In this document: one piece after another, positions 53,590 to 63,038 of the stretch
Position numbering within the stretch: position 1 is the first letter of the stretch
Layout: each line of letters starts with the position of its first letter
Assembly: GCA_025055175.1 (NCBI GenBank)
Contig: JANWYT010000017.1
Coordinates: forward strand, 28,202 to 92,201
DNA length: 64,000 bases
From: Anaerolineae bacterium
Lineage (GTDB): Bacteria > Chloroflexota > Anaerolineae > Aggregatilineales > Phototrophicaceae
Direction: 5' to 3'
Notes under the pieces: model-generated
The model's database searches: none
The model's input: the letters and a program-made list of their open reading frames with translations, nothing else
Told to the model about the DNA's origin: nothing
Translations under genes and position numbers: made by a program

Positions 53590-55059
53590 ATGAACAGTAC
53601 CTTCCAAGCGCTGGGCTTGCGCTCAGAACTCATCCAAGCCCTGCACGAATCCCTCTATACCCATCCTACCGACATTCAACGCCTGACCATTCCTGGCTTG
53701 CTGCAAGGTCACGATCTGCTGGGCCAAGCGCAAACTGGCACGGGCAAGACCGCCGCCTTCAGCCTGCCGCTGCTACAGCGTCTGGAAGGCCAGGGCCAGC
53801 AGCCCCAGGCTCTCATCCTAGTGCCCACTCGTGAACTGGCCCGTCAAGTGGCCGACAGCGTATGGCGCTACGGCAAACACTTGGAGGTGCGCGTGGCGTC
53901 CATCTATGGTGGCCAGTCCTACAGCCGCCAGATCGCCCGCCTAGAACGCGGCGTTGATGTCGTCGTTGGCACGCCAGGTCGTATCATCGACCTAATGGAC
54001 AAAGGCCTGCTCGACCTGGGCGCCATCCGCACCCTGGTGTTGGACGAAGCTGACGAAATGCTCAAGATGGGCTTCATCGAAGATGTGGAAAAGATTCTGG
54101 CAGCGACTCCGACTCAGCGCCAGACGGTACTTTTCTCTGCTACGCTGCCCAAGCCCGTCCAGGAATTGGCGGCGCGCTACATGAACCAGCCGCGCTTCAT
54201 CCGCGCTGGCGATCCTGAGATCACTGTCCAGCAGATTCGCCAGCAACTGCTGTGGGTGCATCCCGATAGCAAAGTCCAGGCCCTCTCACGCTTGCTAGAG
54301 ACAGAAGCTCTAGATCGCGCCCTCATCTTCACCCGCACTCGCGCCCGCGCCACCGAGGTCTCGCTAGCCTTGCAACAGCGCGGCTACGGCGTCGACGTCA
54401 TCAGCGGGGATTTGTCCCAAGAAGCTCGTGAAACCGTGTTGCGACGCTTCCGTCAGGGTGATCTGGCGCTTCTGGTGGCGACAGATGTGGTAGCGCGCGG
54501 CGTTGACATTCCTTCGGTGTCTCACGTCTTCAACTTCGACCTGCCTACTGATCCACAGGATTACGTCCACCGTATCGGGCGCACCGGACGCGCCGGGCGC
54601 AGCGGTGTGGCTATCTCCCTGGCCACCCCAGACGAACGCCGCCGCGTGCGCGCTCTGGAACACTTCATCCAGCAGCGCCTCCGAGAAATAGAGCTGCCCA
54701 GGCTAGAAGCTATTCGCCTGCGTCGCAATGCCATCTTCCTCAGCAAATTGCAGCAAATTCTGGACGACAACGCGATGGAGCTTGGCCTGGAGATGGTGGG
54801 TGAGCTATTGGCTGCTGGCTACGACATGGCTGAAGTCGCGGCCGCTGCCATCCAGCTGGCTCGCGCTGCGGAGCTGGCTCGTCCTATCGACCATGTGAAG
54901 AGCGTTAAAGAGATTATGGAGACCCGCAAGGAGCGCTCTGAGCTTCCTCAAAAACGCGGTCATTCGCGCCGCGACGATCACAAGCTCTCTCGTGATAAAG
55001 ACAGAAGCCAGGGCCAGAAGCGCCAGCAGCCCCGCCGTGAACTGGTCAGGCCGTTGTAA
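53590..55059 (+). CDS. DEAD-box RNA helicase (DeaD/CsdA-like)
   Basis: A 489-residue RNA helicase. Q motif region FQALGLRSEL...PTDIQ, Walker A AQTGTGKT (47-54), Ia PTRELA, DEAD (152-155, LVLDEADEML), SAT (183-185), then domain 2 with ARGVDIP and HRIGRTGRAGR. The basic C-terminal tail (about 435-489, rich in Lys, Arg and Gln) is typical of proteins helping ribosome assembly or cold adaptation. Start ATG 53590 follows AGGAG at the right distance; an in-frame ATG at 53482 lies within the leader. A long leader and a strong promoter agree with post-transcriptional control. Confidence 0.94.
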   Translation: MNSTFQALGLRSELIQALHESLYTHPTDIQRLTIPGLLQGHDLLGQAQTGTGKTAAFSLPLLQRLEGQGQQPQALILVPTRELARQVADSVWRYGKHLEVRVASIYGGQSYSRQIARLERGVDVVVGTPGRIIDLMDKGLLDLGAIRTLVLDEADEMLKMGFIEDVEKILAATPTQRQTVLFSATLPKPVQELAARYMNQPRFIRAGDPEITVQQIRQQLLWVHPDSKVQALSRLLETEALDRALIFTRTRARATEVSLALQQRGYGVDVISGDLSQEARETVLRRFRQGDLALLVATDVVARGVDIPSVSHVFNFDLPTDPQDYVHRIGRTGRAGRSGVAISLATPDERRRVRALEHFIQQRLREIELPRLEAIRLRRNAIFLSKLQQILDDNAMELGLEMVGELLAAGYDMAEVAAAAIQLARAAELARPIDHVKSVKEIMETRKERSELPQKRGHSRRDDHKLSRDKDRSQGQKRQQPRRELVRPL

Positions 55060-55061
55060 GC

Positions 55062-56075
55062 TCAGGGACGCCACCAAGCCACGCCCTGGCGTCCATGGAC
55101 AACAGGCAGCGATCGCTGGGACATGCCTTGCATGTCCCACAGCACCAAGCGCGAGCTGCGCCGAACATCCTGACGCCACAACACCAGCCAGCGCCCATCA
55201 GGCGACCAAGCAGGGAACGACTCGATCACGCCTTCGGGTGTCAAGCGCTTCTCTCGGCCCGTGTGCAGATCGTACAGCCACACGCTGAAAAGGCCATTGA
55301 TCGGCCTCGCATGAGCCATCTTGTCGGCCTGAGGCGACCAGACTACCTCGCTCAGGGTGAGATGAGTAGGTATACGCACGCGCTCAGGCGTGTTCAGCAA
55401 CTCCTCCCAGATGAGTGCTTCGGCCCAGGTCGTCAGGTTGCTCTCCAGAGCCAACAGACGGCCATCGCTGGCCCAATTCGGCCCATCGACGTAGTTGGGA
55501 CTGTCCAACAGCTTGTGGCGCGTCTGTGACTCTAAGTTATAGGCCATCAGACGATAGCCCGCGTCCGACTGATGACTCAGCCAAGCTAGCCAGCGTCCAT
55601 CAGGAGAGAACGTCGGGCGACTCTCCCAGGCCGTTGGTGTTCGGCTGAGGTTGTGCTGCTCACCCTCTATCTGTAACCACACCTCATCAACGCCGTTGGC
55701 TGGTGGCGCGAGATAAGCGAAAGTCTGGTCGCGCTGCGCAGGGCGCACCTCGTGCGCGTTTACAGGCAGAAACAGGGCTTCTCGGCGGCGACCATCGGCG
55801 CTCAGGCGCAAGTAGCTTAGGTCGTCTTGCTGGATGAGCAAGCTTTGGCCATCAGGCCACCAAGACAGGGTATGCCCAAGCAGCCCTTCGTCTGGGTTGA
55901 TGAGGCCATGACCTCCGCTAAAGATGTCCATCAAGTACAGCCCGTCCTCGGCTTCAAAGAAGGCCAGCATGGGCGCATTGCTGTGCTGGCCCAGGGTCAG
56001 GGCTAGTCCTGCCAATAGCAGGCTGAGGAGCAAACTCAGGCGCAGGACGCGCAGGGCCAGGCGCAGGGCCAGCAT
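55062..56075 (-). CDS. TolB-like beta-propeller protein, membrane anchored
   Basis: A 337-residue protein with an N-terminal helix (about 5-30, LALRVLRLSLLLSLLLAGLA) and PD40/TolB-like blades: LSWWPDGQSLLIQQDDLSYL, PTFSPDGRWLAWLSHQ, WASDGRLLALES, VWSPQADKMAHA and PAWSPDGRWLVLWRQD. Five or six blades can be seen. TolB-type propellers bind partner proteins or report on a substrate; none of the Tol genes are here. The start is 2 bp after the GT-C gene's stop on the same strand, and the end converges with the helicase with 2 bp between. Confidence 0.82.
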   Translation of the reverse strand: MLALRLALRVLRLSLLLSLLLAGLALTLGQHSNAPMLAFFEAEDGLYLMDIFSGGHGLINPDEGLLGHTLSWWPDGQSLLIQQDDLSYLRLSADGRRREALFLPVNAHEVRPAQRDQTFAYLAPPANGVDEVWLQIEGEQHNLSRTPTAWESRPTFSPDGRWLAWLSHQSDAGYRLMAYNLESQTRHKLLDSPNYVDGPNWASDGRLLALESNLTTWAEALIWEELLNTPERVRIPTHLTLSEVVWSPQADKMAHARPINGLFSVWLYDLHTGREKRLTPEGVIESFPAWSPDGRWLVLWRQDVRRSSRLVLWDMQGMSQRSLPVVHGRQGVAWWRP

Positions 56076-56077
56076 GG

Positions 56078-58414
56078 TTACTGGCCAATGCGCACGCCGT
56101 CTTCTTCGCCCAGGCTGGCGAAAGGTGGCGCGAAGAAGTAGAGCATTTGCCGCTCAGGCGGGACAGAGTAGGAGCTGCCTAAGCCATCTTGAGCAGGGTC
56201 AATGACGAAATGGCGACGCAGCAGGGCGATGGCGCGCGCGTCGTGCGGCTCAAGGAAGAAGGCTTGAGGGACATACTTGCTCAGCTTGCGCAAGTATTCG
56301 GCTGTAAAATCTTGAGGGAAGACGTGTTGGATGCGCACTCCGTCGCCCTCGCGGAAGTAACGTACGAAGGTCTCAGCGTTGATGTCCCAGATCAGATCGC
56401 GGCTGACGATGTGGACTTGCGTTAGGTTGGGGACGGTAGTCACGGCGCGCAGCAAAGCGTCTTCAGTATCTAGGTAGAGCCTGCCGCGTTCGTCGCGGAT
56501 GTTGTAGTGCCTGTCGCGGTAGAAGTTGGGCATGTGGATGAAGAAGTAGTAGCTCGCCTGATAGGCGCAGGATAGGACGACTAGGCAAGCCAGCGCGAGT
56601 CGTTCACCGCGTTTCAGCAGTTTGTGCAAGGCTTGGGCCAGACTGAGCGCGCCCCAAGCCAGGGCCATGACGACGAAAGGCAGGGCTACCAAGTAGCGCG
56701 GGTAAGCGAACAGGTCGCTGATGAGGGCAATGCCCGCCACTGTCCCCAGCATACCCCAGATGATCAGGCCGCCAGGCGGCGTGTGTATAGCCCAAAAGGC
56801 CCGTCCCAGACCGATCAGGAACAATGGTACAAGAGCCGCCAGGACGATGGCCGTCTGACCACCGTAGAACCACGAACTGTCGTTGATCTGGATGAAGGTG
56901 CGCGCTGGCAGCTCCAGGCGTTGCCTGTAGCTCTCCCAGAAGGGGATGACGTTGGTCGGCATAGGATCGTCGTAGCTGACGGGCCGCCAGACGTAGGCGC
57001 TAGTGGCCTGGTAGCGCGGCACGAGCGGCGCTCCTTGTGCCGTCCAAACGTAGTATAGCGGCAGCGCCAGGGCTAAGGTCGCGCCCGCCCAGGCCAGGAT
57101 GTGTCGCCCTCTAGGACGCGCCTGGCGCGTAGGCCAGCTCATCAGCCACAGCCAGCCCAGGAACAGGGCCACAAAAGGTAGATAGAACAGTCGTCCGCCT
57201 TCGTAGAAGTACTGCGTGAGACCCAACGCCAGCCCGCCCAAGATATAAGCGCGTCGGCTGCTGCGCCGCAGGCCATAGATGACCCCTGCCAGGGCCAGCG
57301 TCCCCCACACAGGATCGGCGATGTTGGCGATACCAATGCGCGAGAAGTGTAAGTGCAGGGGAAAGGTCGCCATGAATAGGGCGCTGAGCCAAGCCAGGCG
57401 GCGCTCATTCGGCCATAGGACACGAGCCAGCAGATAGATTGCAGCCACCTGGGCTACGCCAAACAGCGCGCTGATGATCCGTAGACCTGCAAGGCCGCCC
57501 AGCAGCGCTGCGCTGAACGACTGGATATAGGGATACAGCCAACTGAAAGAAGTCACAGTGGAAAAAGGATACAAGACGCTGATCGGATTGTCGTACCATA
57601 GTTGCGCGACGGCGCGAGCGTACAGCACTTCATCCAGCCAGCGCGTGACCCAATCGCCCAAAGCGAATAGGCGCAGGCCCAAAGCCAGCCCCAAGATAGT
57701 GGGCAGCACCCACCAGCCTGCCGCATATGCTCCGCCCCACAATCGTACTGTCGGGATGGGCCAGCGTCCCCCCAGGCCGTAGGCGATCAGGGCTGCGCCA
57801 CCCAACAGGAATAGCCATTGTAAATGCGGCGACATGCGATAGAGCGCCTCAAACCAGGGCCAGATCGTCGCTTCTAGCGGGATAACCTGGCCCTGGATAG
57901 CCAACATGATGAGAGCTAGACCAGCCCATACGGGCCGCCAGCGCGGCTTGTCCTCTTGAGCAGCGGTCAGACGTTCTACACGCTGAGATGGGCTGGGCCA
58001 GACAGGACGGCTCAGGCCGATCAGCAGCAGGCCGATTGCAAAAGCCAGCGCGCCGCTGTTGGCGTCGGGCAGCCCAAAAGGGCGCAGCAAATAGGCGCTG
58101 AGGGCCATGCAACCTATCCCACCCCATTGGGCCAGACGAGCTATCACTATCCAACCGCCCCAGGTGCGCACTGCTCGCCAAACCTGAGGCCAGGCGATTC
58201 GGCGCAACGGCCGAGCGACGCCTAGCGTCACTGCTAACAGGCAGGCTAGCGCCAGGCTCAAGAACAACACCCCGCGACTCTCGTCAGAAGCAGACGATAG
58301 AGCTAGCAAAGCCCAGGTGAGGACTGTCAGCAGGCCAAAGAAGGCCAACCAGCGCGTCAGCGTCCAGGCAGAGCGCGCCGTCGGTGGCGTGCTGACGTTG
58401 CTAGGTGCGCTCAT
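56078..58414 (-). CDS. GT-C fold membrane glycosyltransferase (GT39/PMT-like)
   Basis: A 778-residue protein with roughly 14 hydrophobic segments and a soluble C-terminal part of about 150 residues. The GT39/83-type acidic loop is around WVTRWLDEVLYARAVAQLWY, and FPLHLHFSRIGIANIADPVW is a typical family sequence (HFSRIG). The donor would be a polyprenyl-phosphate sugar. It overlaps the SGNH-like gene by 4 bp (ATGA) and is 2 bp before the TolB-like gene, so the three are one unit. The C-terminal domain (FYRDRHYNIRDERGRLYLDT onward) looks extracytoplasmic. Confidence 0.8.
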   Translation of the reverse strand: MSAPSNVSTPPTARSAWTLTRWLAFFGLLTVLTWALLALSSASDESRGVLFLSLALACLLAVTLGVARPLRRIAWPQVWRAVRTWGGWIVIARLAQWGGIGCMALSAYLLRPFGLPDANSGALAFAIGLLLIGLSRPVWPSPSQRVERLTAAQEDKPRWRPVWAGLALIMLAIQGQVIPLEATIWPWFEALYRMSPHLQWLFLLGGAALIAYGLGGRWPIPTVRLWGGAYAAGWWVLPTILGLALGLRLFALGDWVTRWLDEVLYARAVAQLWYDNPISVLYPFSTVTSFSWLYPYIQSFSAALLGGLAGLRIISALFGVAQVAAIYLLARVLWPNERRLAWLSALFMATFPLHLHFSRIGIANIADPVWGTLALAGVIYGLRRSSRRAYILGGLALGLTQYFYEGGRLFYLPFVALFLGWLWLMSWPTRQARPRGRHILAWAGATLALALPLYYVWTAQGAPLVPRYQATSAYVWRPVSYDDPMPTNVIPFWESYRQRLELPARTFIQINDSSWFYGGQTAIVLAALVPLFLIGLGRAFWAIHTPPGGLIIWGMLGTVAGIALISDLFAYPRYLVALPFVVMALAWGALSLAQALHKLLKRGERLALACLVVLSCAYQASYYFFIHMPNFYRDRHYNIRDERGRLYLDTEDALLRAVTTVPNLTQVHIVSRDLIWDINAETFVRYFREGDGVRIQHVFPQDFTAEYLRKLSKYVPQAFFLEPHDARAIALLRRHFVIDPAQDGLGSSYSVPPERQMLYFFAPPFASLGEEDGVRIGQ

Positions 58415-59616
58415 CCGACCAGAGTGGGCGTGGCTTGCGGCGTTGGGATGGGGCTGGCTTGAGAGTCCATGCCCAGCACGCGACGCAATTCGTCTAGCGC
58501 GCGGATGGTGAGCAGGTTTTGCAGAGCGACGCCGCTATAAGCTTCTTCGCCGCCTTGGAAGCGCAAATAAGTGTAGCCGCTGTTCTTCATGTGAGTACGA
58601 TCACGTTCCAAACCATATTCGGGCAGGATGCGCGCTGCTGCCCACAAGTTCACTAGCGGTACTTGAAATTCGTTAGCAATCTCTACCAAGCGGATGTTGA
58701 AATTGATGGCCTGCCACCAAACTGCGCTATCTGGATCGACGCTGAAGGTAGACAGCAGCGGGATGACGCCCATCTCCAGCGACTCGCGCACAATCTGGCG
58801 CATACGCTCGGCGTACTGTGCATCGGTGCTGGCTAACACGTCGTTGTAGCCGAAGCCGATGACGGCGATGCTAGGCCTCTTCAAGCGGTACTCGCAGCGC
58901 AACAAGGCTTCGTTAGGCTGGCATTGGCTGGCGTCTGCCTTTCTGGGATCGAGCAAGGTGAAAGTGGCCAAACTGGTGCGCGAGGCCAGGCTAGGGCGGG
59001 CCAGCGAAGGTCCGAAGAAACGGATCGTCGGCAATAAGTAATCGTATGGGCCGAGTTCATGCTGAGGCAGGGCCATCGGCTCTAGAAACAGTGTGTTGGC
59101 GTTGACGCTGTCGCCAACTTTGGTGATGACGTTGGCTTGATTGCCCAGAGCTTGCCCCTGGCGGAAGACCTCGTTCATGATGGCGCTTACCTGAGGGATG
59201 ACAGGCATACTGTACAGCGCGCGCAAGCTTTGGCTCTCGGCATTCTGCGGCACAGAGTCGGGGATGGTGGAATTCTCCGGCAGTTCGCTGAATTTGAGCG
59301 CGGGGTCAATGTTCAAGAAGCCAGTCACCAACCAACCATCGCCAATGATCGCGTCACGATTGGCTGAAAGCACCTTGACATGAACCCAATTCCCTGCGCG
59401 GCTGCGTTCGTACAGAGCAACGGGAGCGTTGGCCTGGACAATACCACTCACGCTGTGTGTGTGGCCAGGGCCAGCCCGCAGATTCATCTGGAAGCGCGTT
59501 GTGGCTAGATAGGGGGCAGCGAAGAAACGGGCGTCTTGGGCCTGGCCCGCGCTCAGCAGTAGGCCGAGGCAGACGATCGGCAGCGCAGCAAGGGCTAAGC
59601 GAGGCGATGAGCGCAT
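58411..59616 (-). CDS. Secreted SH3-like plus SGNH-hydrolase-like protein
   Basis: A 401-residue exported protein. Signal peptide 1-26 (ALAALPIVCLGLLLSAGQA), then a bacterial SH3 domain (about 40-105, TRFQMNLRAGPGHTHSVSGI). The C-terminal half has SGNH features: GFGYND (block III-like GxND), and THMKNSGYTYLRF near the end, where the catalytic Asp-His should be (RDRTHM). The nucleophile block GDS is not obvious, so activity is uncertain. It starts the three-gene unit with AGGAAG in front and overlaps the GT-C gene by 4 bp. A role in glycan modification outside the membrane is plausible. Confidence 0.68.
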   Translation of the reverse strand: MRSSPRLALAALPIVCLGLLLSAGQAQDARFFAAPYLATTRFQMNLRAGPGHTHSVSGIVQANAPVALYERSRAGNWVHVKVLSANRDAIIGDGWLVTGFLNIDPALKFSELPENSTIPDSVPQNAESQSLRALYSMPVIPQVSAIMNEVFRQGQALGNQANVITKVGDSVNANTLFLEPMALPQHELGPYDYLLPTIRFFGPSLARPSLASRTSLATFTLLDPRKADASQCQPNEALLRCEYRLKRPSIAVIGFGYNDVLASTDAQYAERMRQIVRESLEMGVIPLLSTFSVDPDSAVWWQAINFNIRLVEIANEFQVPLVNLWAAARILPEYGLERDRTHMKNSGYTYLRFQGGEEAYSGVALQNLLTIRALDELRRVLGMDSQASPIPTPQATPTLVG

Positions 59617-59813
59617 ACAGGCTTCCTGAGGGCAGAGGTGGGCGAGAGAAGGCTGAATAGTCTACAATAAGGTTAGCACAATACAGCCTAGACGCGCAGG
59701 GCAAAAGCTAGGCGCTGGGCTGACATTGGCGTTATAATCCAATCTAATCTTTGTTAGACATAAACAGTGCTGGTCAACCCTGATGACTATAACGATGGAA
59801 AGCTAACCCTTCT

Positions 59814-60869
59814 ATGCGTCGATTACTCCCTAAGCTGAAGAAGAAGCACGGCACAGCCCTGGTGCTGAGCGGCGGTGCGACCAAGGCCTTTTACTTCCAC
59901 CTGGGCGTGCTGAAAGCGCTCATGCCAGAGCCGATCACTTCCATCATTGGCACGAGCGCCGGCGCCCTGATCGGGGCTTTTTTAGCCAGCGGCGCCGATG
60001 TTGAGACGATGATAGCTTCGGCCAACCAGAAGGCGTTGTACGTAGCCAAGTATGACGCCACTATCGACATGCTTAGTGCATCGTCGCTCTTCCGCCCCAA
60101 ACTGGATAGCTGGATTGCGCAGGGGGGGCAGACCATGCTGGCAGCTTTGCGCTTTTTGATGAGCTTGCCCAACACTCTGCTCAAGCGCGATCCGCTCTCA
60201 GAGCTGATCGACCAGCTCGTCGTCAGCCAGACAGAGATCAGCGGTTTCTTCGACTCTAGCGTGCTGGAGCGCATCTTCACGAGCCTGATGCCCTCCAACA
60301 ACTTCACCGACACAGAGATTGATCTGTATGTGACAGCTACCAGCCTGGACAGTCGCGAACGGGCTGTCTTCAACAGCGTCTACAGCTTCCGCGACGCCAG
60401 CAATCACTTCATGCGCGACGTACCTATCCATCGGGCTATCCGCGCCTCAACAGCCATCCCAGGCTTGTTCGATCCTGTCAAGATTCAAGGCAGGTATTAC
60501 ATTGATGGCGAGGTTAAGCAGACGCTCTCCACCGACATAGGCGTGGCCTTAGCGGATCGTGTGATCGTCTCGCACACCTATCAGCCCTTGCAGCTAGGCG
60601 GCGGTCAGACGGTGGCCGACCTGGGTTGGCTGAACATCCTCAAGCAGTCGGTATCTATCATCTTTTATGAGCGTATCGCCACCTGGCGAGATATCTATGC
60701 TGAACAATACCCCAACAAAGAGATTATCTGGATTGAGCCAGAGCCAGACGACCTGGAATTCTTTTTGGCCCCTGAATTCTCTTTCCGCCCAGAAATTAAC
60801 AAGCAGATGATCCACAGCGGAGAACTTGCAGCCCTGAAAGCATTGGGCAAATCGCGCGTCATCGCGTAA
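59814..60869 (+). CDS. Patatin-like phospholipase
   Basis: A 351-residue patatin-family acyl hydrolase with oxyanion loop LSGGATKAF (18-26), nucleophile GTSAG (Ser48 within 46-50) and catalytic Asp231 in YIDGEVKQTL. It has no signal peptide and begins with a basic segment (RRLLPKLKKKHG), which may be membrane-associating. Patatins release fatty acids from phospholipids or other lipids. The wax-ester/TAG synthase gene follows by 38 bp, suggesting a shared lipid pathway (release and re-esterification of fatty acids). It is divergent from the SGNH-like gene. Confidence 0.9.
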   Translation: MRRLLPKLKKKHGTALVLSGGATKAFYFHLGVLKALMPEPITSIIGTSAGALIGAFLASGADVETMIASANQKALYVAKYDATIDMLSASSLFRPKLDSWIAQGGQTMLAALRFLMSLPNTLLKRDPLSELIDQLVVSQTEISGFFDSSVLERIFTSLMPSNNFTDTEIDLYVTATSLDSRERAVFNSVYSFRDASNHFMRDVPIHRAIRASTAIPGLFDPVKIQGRYYIDGEVKQTLSTDIGVALADRVIVSHTYQPLQLGGGQTVADLGWLNILKQSVSIIFYERIATWRDIYAEQYPNKEIIWIEPEPDDLEFFLAPEFSFRPEINKQMIHSGELAALKALGKSRVIA

Positions 60870-60907
60870 ACTTGTAAGAATAGACGAGTTTGGATGAGGA
60901 TTCTTTC

Positions 60908-62926
60908 ATGCCTGCACCTACCTCCACCATCTTTGGCCCTGTCGACAATGCCTTCTTCTACGTCGAAAGCCCAGAGACGCCGATGAATATCGGCGCGTTG
61001 GTCTACCTATCGGGCCATCTGGACTTTGAAGCTTTCCAACGCTACGTCGATGCTCGCTTGCACCTAGCCCCGCGCTACCGCCACCGCGCTCTACAAGCGC
61101 CCTTCGGCCTGGGCATGCCCACCTGGGCGCCTGATCCAGATTTTTACATTGGTAATCACGTCATGCGCCTGGAGCTAGATGCGCCAGGTAGTGACGAGCA
61201 GCTGCGCGAATTGGTAGGTCGCTTGCTCTCTACGACTCTGGATCGCAGCAAACCACTGTGGGAGATTTATGTCATCGAAGGACATGGCAATGCCAGCGTA
61301 ATCTTCTTCAAAGTCCATCACTGCATGGTGGATGGCATTTCGGCCATTGAGCTGTTCACATTGATGGTGGAGATGTCGCCAGAATACAGCATAGACGAAG
61401 AGCGCAAGCCGCTCTACGATCCGCCGCCGCTGCCTAGCCAGCCTCAGCAAATCTTCGACGCCATCATGAGCGATCTGCCTTACAAATGGAGCATGTTGAA
61501 CAAGATAGGCAACCACATCGCCAACTTGGCTTCGCTGCTGACTGATCGCAACAAGCGTCTGAAGGCTCTAGTCGGCATAGCTCATCTGCTCAACGACAGC
61601 AGCCTGCCTGTCAAGAAGCTGCCGATTAATGGCCAGAACACAGGCCGCCAGGTGATGATTGGCGCCGAATTCAGCCTGGCCGAGGTGCGAGCTATCCGCC
61701 AGGCTGCCAATGCCAGCATTAACGAAGTCATGCTGACCATTTTGGCCAGCGCTTTGCAGGCCTATACGCGCAAGCGCAGCAGCGAATACTATCCCTTCTT
61801 GCGCATTCTCATCCCAGTGAACGTGCGCGCAGAAGATGAGAAAGGCACGTTCGGCAACCGCATCTCTATGCTGCCGATCGACGTGCCCTTCGACATTGCT
61901 GATCCGTTGGCGCGGCTGCGCGCAGTGGCCAGCGTCTCTAGCGTGATGAAAGAGTCGGAGCTGGCAGAGACGGTGGACATGCTGCTGACTATCCCCTCGT
62001 TATTCCCCAATCCCACCCAGCCGCTGGTGTGGGGGATAGCGCCGGCGCTGTTCGGTGCAGTGGCGCACACTTGGTGTACCAACGTCGCTGGCCCGCAAAT
62101 TCCGCTCTACTTGATGGGTCATGAGTTGAAGCACATTTACGGTTACTTCCCGCTGAATCCTGGCATGGGCTTGGCTTGCGTGGTAATGAGCTACAACCAG
62201 AAGATCACGATGACGCTAGTCATCGACACGGGTATCGTGAACGAGGTTGAGGAACTGTACCGTCATTTGTGCGCCGCCTTCGTAGAGCTGAAGCAGGCCG
62301 CCAAAGTGGCCGACATGCCGCCCATTGCAGTGAAGCAGGTCGGCACTGGTGCCGAGACCGCTCCTACCGAGTCTGTCCCGCCCATTAAAGCTGCCGAGTA
62401 CGTGCCTTCGCCAGTGGTGGCGATGGCCGAAGCCCCAGCCCAAGTTAGCGCGGTCACACGCTTGCCCCAAGCTGCGTTGCCCAGTCGCAACGGCACAGCT
62501 CAGGTTGAGGGTTACAAGCTGTTCTCGGATGAGTGGGCGAAGGCTTTTGCCCAGGCCATCAACGCCAGCATGAGCTACCGCAAGGCTTCGACGAGCTGGA
62601 CGGCTGGCTCGCTAGCCTTCGTCATGCGCCCTTCGCCAGCGCATGGGTTCGCGGCGCCAGCGGCGGTGTGGATGGACTTGCACAAAGGTGAGTGCCGCTC
62701 CGCGCGCGCCATGAGCGAACGTGAGGCCATGCAGCTCGCTGCTTTTGTGATTGAGGGTGAGTACGACTCGTGGATGGAGACGCTCAGTGGCAAATCGTCG
62801 CCGTTCAAAATGCTGGCCAATGGCAAGCTCAAGCTGAAGAAAGGCGCATTGCTGCGCCTGACGCCGCACACGGCCAGCGCCCAAGAGCTGCTCAAGTGCG
62901 CGCAGCGCGTCCCGATTGTCTCTTGA
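60908..62926 (+). CDS. Wax ester synthase / diacylglycerol acyltransferase fused to an SCP2 domain
   Basis: A 672-residue fusion. Residues 1-460 are WS/DGAT: N-terminal PVDNAFFYVES, catalytic HHxxxDG as HHCMVDG (137-143), and VAGPQIPLYLMG-like sequence (NVAGPQIPLYLMGHELKHIY). After a linker rich in Ala/Pro/Val (about 470-530) the last 135 residues (535-670) look like an SCP2 sterol-carrier domain (FSDEWAKAFAQAINASMSYR, TAGSLAFVMRPSP, EGEYDSWMETLSGKSSPF, GKLKLKKGALLRL). WS/DGAT makes wax esters or triacylglycerol; SCP2 binds lipids and could supply or hold the acyl-CoA or product. The start at 60908 follows AGGA at 7 bp. It lies in one run with the patatin gene. Confidence 0.88.
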   Translation: MPAPTSTIFGPVDNAFFYVESPETPMNIGALVYLSGHLDFEAFQRYVDARLHLAPRYRHRALQAPFGLGMPTWAPDPDFYIGNHVMRLELDAPGSDEQLRELVGRLLSTTLDRSKPLWEIYVIEGHGNASVIFFKVHHCMVDGISAIELFTLMVEMSPEYSIDEERKPLYDPPPLPSQPQQIFDAIMSDLPYKWSMLNKIGNHIANLASLLTDRNKRLKALVGIAHLLNDSSLPVKKLPINGQNTGRQVMIGAEFSLAEVRAIRQAANASINEVMLTILASALQAYTRKRSSEYYPFLRILIPVNVRAEDEKGTFGNRISMLPIDVPFDIADPLARLRAVASVSSVMKESELAETVDMLLTIPSLFPNPTQPLVWGIAPALFGAVAHTWCTNVAGPQIPLYLMGHELKHIYGYFPLNPGMGLACVVMSYNQKITMTLVIDTGIVNEVEELYRHLCAAFVELKQAAKVADMPPIAVKQVGTGAETAPTESVPPIKAAEYVPSPVVAMAEAPAQVSAVTRLPQAALPSRNGTAQVEGYKLFSDEWAKAFAQAINASMSYRKASTSWTAGSLAFVMRPSPAHGFAAPAAVWMDLHKGECRSARAMSEREAMQLAAFVIEGEYDSWMETLSGKSSPFKMLANGKLKLKKGALLRLTPHTASAQELLKCAQRVPIVS

Positions 62927-63038
62927 TCTTGGGGGAGACACGGCAGCGCTTAATTCAGTTACAATAGTTGCGGTGCTGCTGGCCAAGACTCTTCCGGGAG
63001 CATCTGTCTTGCACCCTTCTACCTTCACTGAAAGCGCT

